Source: RGIG3009 sp045595445 (lineage in GTDB: Bacteria > Bacillota > Clostridia > Oscillospirales > Acutalibacteraceae). Taken from it: a stretch of 64,000 nt of DNA. This document shows positions 50,283 through 57,827 of the stretch, one piece after another. Within the stretch, counting starts at the first letter, position 1. Each line of letters starts with the position of its first letter. The stretch spans positions 1 to 64,000 of the forward strand of contig JAZOAK010000069.1 in assembly GCA_045595445.1 (NCBI GenBank), given 5' to 3'. A program made the position numbers and the translations under genes. The notes under the pieces were generated by a model. That model was not told where the DNA came from. It saw only the letters and a list, made by a program, of their open reading frames with translations, and searched no databases.

Positions 50283-50303
50283 ATTTGTGAGAGGGTTGCA
50301 TTT
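50283..50303. repeat. Attachment site next to the sigK 5' half (element arm plus core)
   Basis: Arm ATTTGTGAGAGG (50283-50294), four spacer bases, core CATTT (50299-50303). The arm is the inverted counterpart of CCTCACACAAAT at 32543-32554 with one mismatch. In the circle the two arms would sit symmetrically around the core, with the dyad centre on its TT dinucleotide. Confidence 0.85.
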
Positions 50304-50632
50304 TCGACGCACCGCGCCGCGTAGGTTGCCAGCCTGACACCTTTGGTATAATCAAAGGTATTGATAGCCTTGATCAAGCCGATGGTGCCAATGGAAATGA
50401 GGTCATCCTGATCGTGCGAGGAACTGTAATACTTTTTGATGATGTGAGCAACCAGCCGCAAATTATGCTCCACCAAACGGTTGCGTGCCGCAAGATCATC
50501 CCGCTCACGAAACGCCACCAAGCACGCTTGCTCCTCCTCAGCCGACAGGGGGTGCGGAAACGAGCCGGTGTTGACAACTTGCAGTGCCATAAAGAAAATA
50601 CGCGATAACGTCCCGAAAATTTCAAGTAACAT
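50299..50632 (-). CDS. sigK: sigK 5' half: sigma-K pro-sequence and regions 1.2-2.4, interrupted by a skin element
   Basis: ATG at 50632 has AAAGGACGG upstream. Residues 1-25 are hydrophobic (MLLEIFGTLSRIFFMALQVV), like the pro-sequence of B. subtilis sigma-K. Then FPHPLSAEEE, ARNRLVEHNLRLVAHIIKKYYSS and the core-binding DLISIGTIGLIKAINTFDYTKGVRLATYAARCVEN. After codon 111 the frame runs into the element and stops at 50213 after 28 foreign residues. Joined at AAATG to 32537-32147 it becomes a 239-residue protein. The LVEHNLRLVAHI motif separates it from SigE. It corresponds to B. subtilis spoIVCB. Expected to be transcribed in the mother cell. Confidence 0.93.
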
Positions 50633-50653
50633 AAAAAACCGTCCTTTCTCCAC

Positions 50654-50661
50654 ACTATATG
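50654..50661 (-). promoter_or_regulatory. Possible sigma-E/sigma-K type -10 box of sigK
   Basis: CATATAGT on the minus strand fits the CATAnAnT pattern of mother-cell promoters and lies 21 bases before the sigK start codon. I could not see a convincing -35 box. Confidence 0.4.
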
Positions 50662-50773
50662 AAGAAAGAACAGTTTTTTTGCCTGTCCTCACACGCAATA
50701 AGTAAGCATCTGTGTGAAAACCCGAAGTATCATGTAAAAACAAGGAATATTGATGTAAAATAAGCGCTTTCTC

Positions 50774-50802
50774 TTGCTTTTCTTCTCAAAATATGGTATG
50801 AA
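50774..50802 (+). promoter_or_regulatory. Possible promoter of the GH127 gene
   Basis: TTGCTT (50774-50779) and TATGAA (50797-50802) with a 17-bp spacer, 35 bases before the start codon. Moderate match. Confidence 0.45.
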
Positions 50803-50837
50803 AAAGATAACATCACTCACTTTGAGGAGGACGAAAA

Positions 50838-52793
50838 ATGAGAACTGATTTTTACGAGCAAAACACCGCGAATTTCCCGAGAATGGGAACGGATAAGCTG
50901 TTTGTGGATTATTCAAACACCGCGGAATACAGCGGCTTTATGGATGATGCTTTTGCATTTGTCGAAAATGCCCAGTTATTGAAACCCGTGCTGTGGGATC
51001 GTTTCGTTCAGCAGTTCCGCGAAGAGGCCGATACTGACAACGGCTGGCGCGGTGAATATTGGGGAAAAATGATGCGTGGCGCCTGCTTCGTATACTCTTA
51101 TACCAAAAACGAAGAACTGTATAGCATTTTGGTCCAAACCATCAACGATATGATCGAAACCGCTGATGAGGTTGGCAGAATCAGCAGTTATCCCGTGGAC
51201 TTAGAGTTTGACGGCTGGGATATCTGGTCGAGAAAATACGTCCTGTTGGGTATGCAGTATTTCCTCGAAATCAGCGACGACGACGCTCTGAACGCCAAAA
51301 TCGTCAAGTCGATGTGCAAACAGGTCGATTATATCATCTCCAAGATCGGTGCAAAAGAGGACGGCAAACTGCCCATCACCAGTGCGACCTGCGAGTGGCG
51401 CGGTCTTAACTCCAGCTCTCTCCTTGAGCCCATCGTCCGCCTCTACAACATCACCGGCGAACAAAAATATTTTGATTTCTCCGAATACATCGTCAACGCA
51501 GGATTCACGGATATTGCTAACCTGGTTGAACGCGCGTACATAAACGATTTTGATCTGTACCAGTATCCGGTTACCAAAGCTTATGAGATGATCTCTTGCT
51601 TTGAGGGACTTTTGGAATTCTATCGTATTACTAAAGACGAAAAGTACAAAACGGCGATCGTCAACTTTGCCGACCGTATTTTGGAAAGCGATATCACCAT
51701 TATCGGTACTTGCGGATGCACCGGCGAGTTGTTCGACCACTCCGCCGTGCGGCAGGCAAACACCACCAACCATCCGATCAAACAGGAAACCTGCGTAACG
51801 GTCACGTTGATGAAGTTCTTCTATCAAATGACCTTGGTGACGGGCGATTCGAAATACGTTGACGCGTTTGAAACGGCGTTGTATAACGCGTATCTGGGCG
51901 CAATGAACACCGAAAACGTCGTTGAGCCTCGCCTGATGGAGCAACAACCGGATTGGGATTTTGAGCCGCTCCCGTTTGATAGCTACAGCCCCCTCACCGC
52001 GGGTGTCAGAGGCTATTGGATCGGCGGTCTTAAACACATGAGCGACAACCACTATTACGGTTGCTGCGCGTGTATCGGCTCTGCCGGTATCGGTCTGGCA
52101 CCGAAAATGCAGCTGCTCACCACTAAAAACGGATTTGCGCTGAATCTGTTTATCAACGGCTCGGTTGCTTCCAAAACGCCGAGCAACCAAGACGTCGTCT
52201 TTGACGTAAAGACCGCTTACCCCGTGGACGGTACCGTGGAGATCACTGTCAACACCGCGGCGCCCGAAGCGTTTGAACTTCTCGTTCGCAATCCTGCTTG
52301 GAGTAAAACCACTTCGATCGCGGTCAACGGCGATGCCGTTAAAGCCGAAAGCGGCTATACCCGTTTGGAGCGCGTATGGCAAGCCGGCGATACCATCACC
52401 ATCGAATTGGATATGCGCACCGAAGCCATCCGTCCCATTCCTTACGGAACACAGGTGCTGATGACCGATATTCGCTGGGGATACAATTACAGCGTTCCGG
52501 TATTTGACCGTGAGGATCCGCTTGCTAAAAAACACGTGGCACTTCGCCGTGGTCCGATCATGTTAGCTCAGGAAAATCGACTGGGTTATTCTGTGGATGA
52601 CGCGGTGGAAATCAAAATCAACGACGACGGTTACGTGGACGTTTCTCTCACCAAAACCGATATTTATCCGAACATCGTTGCGGCTAACGTTCCGCTTACG
52701 GACGGCAGCACCATGCTCGTTACCGACTACGCCTCTGCCGGTAAACTGTTGAACGACGAAAGCAAAACGGCTGTTTGGATGTTGACGAAATAA
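50838..52793 (+). CDS. GH127-family glycosidase (beta-L-arabinofuranosidase-like, DUF1680)
   Basis: 651 residues, about the family length. An (alpha/alpha)6 barrel fills the first 420 residues, with beta-sandwich domains after. The Zn-thiolate site of characterised GH127 enzymes is matched: E317 and C319 in KQETCVTVTL and the pair C409-C410 in YYGCCACIGSAG, one of which is the nucleophile. These enzymes release L-arabinofuranose from plant glycoproteins, although related clades use other sugars. No signal peptide, so cytosolic. GAGGAGG precedes the ATG. It stands alone beside sigK and ends in a terminator; no sugar transporter lies nearby. Confidence 0.88.
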   Translation: MRTDFYEQNTANFPRMGTDKLFVDYSNTAEYSGFMDDAFAFVENAQLLKPVLWDRFVQQFREEADTDNGWRGEYWGKMMRGACFVYSYTKNEELYSILVQTINDMIETADEVGRISSYPVDLEFDGWDIWSRKYVLLGMQYFLEISDDDALNAKIVKSMCKQVDYIISKIGAKEDGKLPITSATCEWRGLNSSSLLEPIVRLYNITGEQKYFDFSEYIVNAGFTDIANLVERAYINDFDLYQYPVTKAYEMISCFEGLLEFYRITKDEKYKTAIVNFADRILESDITIIGTCGCTGELFDHSAVRQANTTNHPIKQETCVTVTLMKFFYQMTLVTGDSKYVDAFETALYNAYLGAMNTENVVEPRLMEQQPDWDFEPLPFDSYSPLTAGVRGYWIGGLKHMSDNHYYGCCACIGSAGIGLAPKMQLLTTKNGFALNLFINGSVASKTPSNQDVVFDVKTAYPVDGTVEITVNTAAPEAFELLVRNPAWSKTTSIAVNGDAVKAESGYTRLERVWQAGDTITIELDMRTEAIRPIPYGTQVLMTDIRWGYNYSVPVFDREDPLAKKHVALRRGPIMLAQENRLGYSVDDAVEIKINDDGYVDVSLTKTDIYPNIVAANVPLTDGSTMLVTDYASAGKLLNDESKTAVWMLTK

Positions 52794-52803
52794 AACCTAA
52801 TAC

Positions 52804-52842
52804 AAAAAACCGTTCTTTCCTCAAAGGAAAGAACGGTTTTTA
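52804..52842. terminator. Bidirectional terminator
   Basis: AAAACCGTTCTTTCC pairs with GGAAAGAACGGTTTT across TCAAA. It separates the GH127 gene from the converging epimerase gene. Confidence 0.93.
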
Positions 52843-52851
52843 TTGTTTTAT

Positions 52852-54798
52852 TTAAGAGTGTACCGCAGTGGTATAATCCAGATCCGCTATTGCCTTTGCA
52901 TTGACTTCTTCCGGACTTTTATACGTCGGTACCAGATTTTTCATGGTCGCAACGATCTTATCCTTGGAATCGGTGGCAAGCGCTGCGTCCAACTCGCGCA
53001 GTTTCTTGCGGATATCTGCCAGCGTAAAGGGGGTTTTTTGATGCTCGATAAAGATCTTCTGATTACTTGTCACCGTCAGTTCTTCGCTGCGCATCAACAA
53101 CTCCTCATAGAGCTTTTCACCCGGTCGAAGACCGGTCTCAACGATTTGTATGTCCACATACGGTTTGTAACCGGAAAGGCGCACCATGTTCTCGGCAAGC
53201 TCCAAAATGCTGACCGGTGAGCCCATATCCAGCACAAAAATCTCGGATTGCTCTGCCATTGCCCCGCATTGTAACACCAACTGTGCCGCTTCGGGAATGG
53301 TCATAAAATACCGAATAATGCGTTTATCGGTCACCGTAACCGGTCCGCCGTGCCGAATCTGTCGCTGAAACAGCGGGATAACCGAGCCGTTAGAGCCGAG
53401 CACGTTACCGAATCGCACAGCCGCAAAGCACGTTTTGCTCGAACTGCTCATGCCCTGTATAACCATCTCGCACAAGCGCTTGGAAGCACCCATCACGTTT
53501 GTCGGGTTCACCGCTTTATCGGTAGAAATCAAAATAAATTTATCTGCGTGATATTTCTCCGCCGCCTTGGCAACGTGATACGTACCAAACACGTTGTTGC
53601 GAATTGCTTCCTCGGGACAGCTTTCCATTAGCGGTACGTGCTTGTGGGCGGCTGCGTGGAAGATAATTTGCGGATGATAGCGCTCAAACAAACGGTTGAT
53701 CTTGTGCTCATCACGTACCGAGGCTACCTCCACACGCAGATCCAATGCTTGTCCGTGCTCGTAACGCAGTTCCTGTTGAATATCGTACGCGTTGTTCTCG
53801 TAAATATCCACAACGATCAACTGACGAGGCTTTTGCTTGGCAATCTGGCGGCACAGTTCCGAACCGATCGACCCGCCGCCACCGGTCACCATAACGACCT
53901 TGTCGTACAGAAACGCATCAGCCGTATTCGCATCAAATACGACCGGCGGACGCCCTAACAAGTCCTCGATCCGCACGTCGCGCACTTGCTTCATCAGCGG
54001 TTCTTCGGATCCGCTCGACAAAGCCAATATATCCGGCAACAAACGCACCTTGCAGCCGAGTGGCATACAAAGTTGCAAAATTTCCCTATGCTTTCTCTCG
54101 CCGGCAGAGGGAATGGCTACGTAAATGGTGCGGGCCTTGTACCGCTCCACAATCTCCGCCATCCGACTGATCGGGCCTTCAATCGGCACGCCTTGTATCT
54201 GTTTACCGATCTTGAGCGGATCGTCGTCTACCAAACATACCGCACGATAGGTGTTGTTCGCATTGCGGCGCATTTCGTCTAACAACAATACCCCTGCATC
54301 GCCGGCGCCTACGATGATTGCCGCAGTCTTGTTTTGTGCCATATGGTGGAAGGTCGTCCAATCCCGATATCGGCGATAGCACAACCGGATCAACAGCATC
54401 AGCAAGATCGGTACCATAGTCGAGAACAGCATCGGGATCACCGGCGGCAGCTGCCGGAACACAATACCGGCTACCAACAGATACAGAATATACCCTACTG
54501 CACCCGCTTTGAACAGTGCCAAATACTCCCGACTCATGGCATACCGCCACAAGCTGGCATAGGTTTTGAATAAAATCATACTGAGCAGGATACATAGCCC
54601 CAGCAGACAAAATTGCAACTGGGCAAAACCCTCTCGGTCACTGGAAAACTGTACAAAGTACCCCCCGTCGCTCTGCATAGAAAGAACATACAAAGCTAAC
54701 AAACTGCCGGCAAGGAGTACCACATCCATCAAAACAAGACACAGCTCCCGCACCCGAGAAAAACGGCCAAGTCCGGTCGCCTGACTCTTTTCTTTCAC
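52852..54798 (-). CDS. Membrane NDP-sugar 4,6-dehydratase/epimerase (CapD/PglF family)
   Basis: 648 residues. Four N-terminal transmembrane helices (for example LCLVLMDVVLLAGSLLALYVLS) are followed by a CoA-binding-like Rossmann unit (AAIIVGAGDAGVLLLDEMRR) and the main SDR domain with MVTGGGGSIGSEL near residue 305 and the catalytic STDKAVNPTNVMGASKR (Met in place of Tyr and conserved Lys, as in the PglF/FlaA1 class). It makes UDP-4-keto-6-deoxy sugars for surface polysaccharide. It follows the BY-kinase gene by 52 bases in a wzz-like, kinase, dehydratase order. Confidence 0.93.
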   Translation of the reverse strand: MKEKSQATGLGRFSRVRELCLVLMDVVLLAGSLLALYVLSMQSDGGYFVQFSSDREGFAQLQFCLLGLCILLSMILFKTYASLWRYAMSREYLALFKAGAVGYILYLLVAGIVFRQLPPVIPMLFSTMVPILLMLLIRLCYRRYRDWTTFHHMAQNKTAAIIVGAGDAGVLLLDEMRRNANNTYRAVCLVDDDPLKIGKQIQGVPIEGPISRMAEIVERYKARTIYVAIPSAGERKHREILQLCMPLGCKVRLLPDILALSSGSEEPLMKQVRDVRIEDLLGRPPVVFDANTADAFLYDKVVMVTGGGGSIGSELCRQIAKQKPRQLIVVDIYENNAYDIQQELRYEHGQALDLRVEVASVRDEHKINRLFERYHPQIIFHAAAHKHVPLMESCPEEAIRNNVFGTYHVAKAAEKYHADKFILISTDKAVNPTNVMGASKRLCEMVIQGMSSSSKTCFAAVRFGNVLGSNGSVIPLFQRQIRHGGPVTVTDKRIIRYFMTIPEAAQLVLQCGAMAEQSEIFVLDMGSPVSILELAENMVRLSGYKPYVDIQIVETGLRPGEKLYEELLMRSEELTVTSNQKIFIEHQKTPFTLADIRKKLRELDAALATDSKDKIVATMKNLVPTYKSPEEVNAKAIADLDYTTAVHS

Positions 54799-54850
54799 GT
54801 AAAATCACCTCAGGTCTCCCGTTAACAAGGAGAGATTGGGGCTGCGAGAG

Positions 54851-55579
54851 TTACATTTCCGCGTTTTGCGTATAGGAATAATCGTGTGCTTTGTAATACT
54901 TATAGCGATCATACCGACTGTACGGACGGCCGGCTTCTTTCATATCCGAAATCACGACGCCCAACAAATTGCCTTGCACATCCCGAATGTTGGCGATGGC
55001 ACGGCGCAATTCCTCGTAAGTCGTTTGGCCTTGGCGAGTGATCAACACCGTACCCGCCGCCTTTTCGCACAGCACGAGCGAATCGGACACCACGCACAGC
55101 GGCGGAGTATCAATAAACACGTAATCGTATTGTGCGGACACTTCGTCCAATAACTTATCCATGTTTTCCGAGCCTAACAGTTCTGATGGGTTGGGGGGCA
55201 ACGAACCGCTGGGAAGCAAATCCATCCCGTGCGCCACTTCACGACACACGCACTCGTTGAAGGTAAGTTCCCCGGATAAAATACGGGACAAACCCTGGTT
55301 CTTTTTGACACGGAACGTCTTATGCTGAGAGGGTTTGCGCAAGTCCGCATCGATCAACAAAACACGCGCACCCGTCTGTGCCATCGTAATGGCCAAATTG
55401 GATGAGGCGGTTGTTTTACCCGCATTGGGTTCCGCGCTGGAAAACAAGACAATCTTCCGCTTGTGAGGGGCCAATGCAAACAATAAATTGGTACGAACAG
55501 TCTTATATGCTTCAACAATTTGGAACGTGGTCGCTATGGGACGCGCACTTGCAGCGTTGTTATCATTTCCGTTACGCAT
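54851..55579 (-). CDS. cpsD: CpsD/CapB-type bacterial tyrosine kinase
   Basis: 242 residues. P-loop FSSAEPNAGKTTASSNLA, Walker A' LLIDADLRKPSQHKTF, Walker B DYVFIDTPP, and a C-terminal tyrosine cluster (YSRYDRYKYYKAHDYSYTQ) that is autophosphorylated. It works with the Wzz-like membrane activator encoded just upstream, controlling polymer length and export. ATG at 55579 has GGGAGG eight bases before it and overlaps the end of the Wzz gene; the longer frame is rejected. Confidence 0.94.
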   Translation of the reverse strand: MRNGNDNNAASARPIATTFQIVEAYKTVRTNLLFALAPHKRKIVLFSSAEPNAGKTTASSNLAITMAQTGARVLLIDADLRKPSQHKTFRVKKNQGLSRILSGELTFNECVCREVAHGMDLLPSGSLPPNPSELLGSENMDKLLDEVSAQYDYVFIDTPPLCVVSDSLVLCEKAAGTVLITRQGQTTYEELRRAIANIRDVQGNLLGVVISDMKEAGRPYSRYDRYKYYKAHDYSYTQNAEM

Positions 55580-56279
55580 GGTGTTTGCCTCCCTTTCTGC
55601 CATTATTGGGGGTAAAACTGGGGATCTCGCCCAATACCGGTACGTCGATCTGCATCTGTAACGCTTCTTTATCACGGATGGTGTTATCCAAAAATTCGCG
55701 CAACAAAACCACGGCTACTGAAAGCACCAATCCGATCAACGCACCGATCAAGCTATTGCGCAACACATTCGGTGCGGTCTGCACCGCTTCGGTGGCATCC
55801 TCAACGACCTTCGCCGAAGTAACCTCTCCGGTCACGGTCGGGAACGTATCCGCAATGGCATACGCCATCGCACTGCACGCTTTCTGTGCCGTCTTCGGGT
55901 CACGATGTTTGGCAGAAACTTTAAGCAAGGTGGTGTTTTCCATCAGCGAGGAGGAAATCATACCTTTGAGTTCATCCGTCGAAAGCTCACCGTTTAACCG
56001 AGTATAGGCTTTATTCAAAACCGGATCAGTCTTCATCACAACGGCATACGTGTTCGCCAAATACTCAGCCGCCGACAAGTTGCTGGCGGTGGCACTGTTT
56101 GCTTCCGTATCCGATGCCATATTGCGGATATACAGCAAGGAATCGGAGGTATATTGTTCCGGAACAAAGAAATAGGCGTACGATGCAAACAACAGTATGC
56201 CTATCGCAACGCTGGCGACGATCCATTTGATTCGTCCCAACAAGACGCCAAAAACGAGTCTAAGATCCATTTCCTGCAT
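55572..56279 (-). CDS. Wzz/CapA-type chain-length determinant and kinase activator
   Basis: 235 residues. Two transmembrane helices flank an outer domain: WIVASVAIGILLFASYAYF near the N-terminus and LIGALIGLVLSVAVVLLREF near the end, with the Wzz marker VPEQYTSDSLLYIRN after the first. The cytosolic tail contacts the BY-kinase, whose gene overlaps this one by eight bases. Start at 56279 begins MQEMDLRLVFGVLLGRI and has AGGGGTG upstream. Confidence 0.92.
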   Translation of the reverse strand: MQEMDLRLVFGVLLGRIKWIVASVAIGILLFASYAYFFVPEQYTSDSLLYIRNMASDTEANSATASNLSAAEYLANTYAVVMKTDPVLNKAYTRLNGELSTDELKGMISSSLMENTTLLKVSAKHRDPKTAQKACSAMAYAIADTFPTVTGEVTSAKVVEDATEAVQTAPNVLRNSLIGALIGLVLSVAVVLLREFLDNTIRDKEALQMQIDVPVLGEIPSFTPNNGRKGGKHHA

Positions 56280-56492
56280 GGAGAATAGCACCCCTTTTTT
56301 GTAATTATGCAATATGTTTTGCGGTCTTCACCGCATACAAACCTATGATAATTATAAAACATTCCCCGCCTTTCGTCAACCCCCATTATTTGTTGTAGTT
56401 TTTTGAAAAAAGTGCCGTTGTGGTGTTGAAAAATGCATCTGTTTTTTATATAATAGGAAATGTATGCAAACAAAGGAAGGGATGTACCGTAT

Positions 56493-57659
56493 ATGTTGCA
56501 GCATTTTGAATTTTTGTGGGAGAGCCTTTTGTTCTTCGTAACCGAAGACGGCGGCTGGAAGAACTTGGTGATGCTGGCTGTTGGCGGTCTGCTGATCTGG
56601 TTAGCGATTTCAAAAGACTTTGAACCCTCATTATTGATGCCGATGGGCCTTGGCGCCATTTTGGTCAACCTGCCCTTCTCCGGTGCAATCGGCAACGCTG
56701 CCGACGGTTCTCAGGGCATTATCGACTGGCTGTTCAAGGTCGGTATTGAAGCATCCGAAGCTCTGCCGCTGATTTTGTTTATCGGCATTGGTGCGATGAT
56801 CGATTTTGGCCCATTGCTCTCGAACCCGAAAATGTTTTTGTTCGGTGGCGCCGCGCAATTCGGTATTTTCTTGACTGTCGCCGTTGCCACGTTACTGGGA
56901 TATGATTTCAAGGATGCCGCTTCGATCGGTATTATCGGTGCAGCGGACGGTCCTACCGCGATTTTGGTTGCCAACGTCCTGCAAACGCCGCTGTTGCCTG
57001 CGATCATGGTCGCCGCGTATTCGTATATGGCATTGGTCCCGATCATTCAGCCCGCTGCCATCAAATTGGTCACCACCAAAAAAGAACGGATGATTCACAT
57101 GTCGTATAATCCGTCGTCCGTTTCTCGTAAAACGCGCATTCTGTTCCCCATCGTGGTAACGGTAATCGCAGGTCTGATCGCACCGAAATCCGTATCGCTC
57201 GTCGGTATGCTCATGTTTGGCAATCTCCTGCGTGAGTGCCTGAAACTGGACAACTTGTCCCAAACCGCGCAGACCTCGCTCGCCAACCTCATCACCATCG
57301 TGTTGGGTCTGTCGATCTCTGCCAGTATGAAAGCGGAAAACTTCGTCAAGCTCGACACGCTGATCGTTATGGCGCTTGGCTTGGTAGCTTTTGTGTTTGA
57401 TACCATTGCCGGTGTCATGTTTGCGAAACTTCTCAACGTTTTCTTGCCGGAAGGCAAAAAGATCAACCCGATGGTCGGCGGCGCCGGTATCTCGGCATTC
57501 CCCATGTCTGCTCGCGTCATTCAGAAAATGGCACTCAAAGAAGACAATCAGAACCATCTTCTTATGCACGCGGTCGGCGCCAACGTGGCGGGTCAGATCG
57601 GCTCGGTCGTTGCCGGCGGTATCATTTTAACTGTCGTTCCGAAATTGCTCGGTGCTTAA
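56493..57659 (+). CDS. Na+-transporting decarboxylase beta subunit (OadB/GcdB family)
   Basis: 388 residues, about ten hydrophobic segments. Family motifs: DFEPSLLMPMGLGAILVNLP, LLSNPKMFLFGGAAQFGIFLTVAVA, IGIIGAADGPTAILVANVL (with the Asp of the Na+ site), and GGAGISAFPMSARVIQKMA. The beta subunit couples decarboxylation of a biotin-bound carboxyl to Na+ export. No alpha (carboxyltransferase) or biotin-carrier gene is nearby; only a 43-residue gene follows. Partner subunits must be elsewhere or this is a diverged transporter. Confidence 0.92.
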   Translation: MLQHFEFLWESLLFFVTEDGGWKNLVMLAVGGLLIWLAISKDFEPSLLMPMGLGAILVNLPFSGAIGNAADGSQGIIDWLFKVGIEASEALPLILFIGIGAMIDFGPLLSNPKMFLFGGAAQFGIFLTVAVATLLGYDFKDAASIGIIGAADGPTAILVANVLQTPLLPAIMVAAYSYMALVPIIQPAAIKLVTTKKERMIHMSYNPSSVSRKTRILFPIVVTVIAGLIAPKSVSLVGMLMFGNLLRECLKLDNLSQTAQTSLANLITIVLGLSISASMKAENFVKLDTLIVMALGLVAFVFDTIAGVMFAKLLNVFLPEGKKINPMVGGAGISAFPMSARVIQKMALKEDNQNHLLMHAVGANVAGQIGSVVAGGIILTVVPKLLGA

Positions 57660-57674
57660 AAGGAGGATATAACG

Positions 57675-57806
57675 ATGACTGCTCTTCAAAACGCATTGTT
57701 GCTCATGCTTCTCGGTATGGTCGGCATCTTTGCCGTTATGCTGCTTATCATGATCGCCGTAAACTTGCTCAATAAGTTTGCAAAAGATAAAGACACTTCA
57801 AAATAA
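57675..57806 (+). CDS. 43-residue membrane protein, OadG-like
   Basis: Below usual length limits. ATG at 57675 has AGGAGG upstream, 15 bases after the beta-subunit stop. The protein is one hydrophobic helix (LLLMLLGMVGIFAVMLLIMIAVNLL) with a short lysine-rich tail, the same plan as the N-terminal helix of decarboxylase gamma (OadG) subunits, but without their Pro-rich tail. Likely a small assembly subunit of the pump. Confidence 0.72.
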   Translation: MTALQNALLLMLLGMVGIFAVMLLIMIAVNLLNKFAKDKDTSK

Positions 57807-57827
57807 TTGCCGAAAGGATATTTTATC

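Larger units (their letters stand above)
32533..50303. mobile_element. Skin-type sigK-intervening element, 17,766 bp
   Basis: The element lies between the two halves of sigK. Ends are the direct repeat CATTT (+ strand) at 32533-32537 and 50299-50303. Excision at these repeats restores the sigK codons for Val-Glu-Asn-Glu-Ile-Leu exactly as in intact SigK/SigE proteins. A large serine recombinase gene abuts one end. The inner arms CCTCACACAAAT (32543-32554) and ATTTGTGAGAGG (50283-50294) are inverted copies with one mismatch. Content is AT-rich and unlike the flanks: lectin-like secreted protein, kinase, NADAR protein, AbiE-like pair, tyrosine recombinase and a long non-coding region. B. subtilis and C. 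difficile have analogous elements with other cargo. Confidence 0.93.

Noticed and set aside
51201..52535. Open frame of 444 codons antisense to the GH127 gene
   Set aside because: Shadow of a well-supported enzyme with conserved metal residues; the antisense product looks random.
57660..57827. T-box or riboswitch before proS
   Set aside because: The gap is mostly filled by the 43-residue gene and no T-box sequence or terminator was seen.
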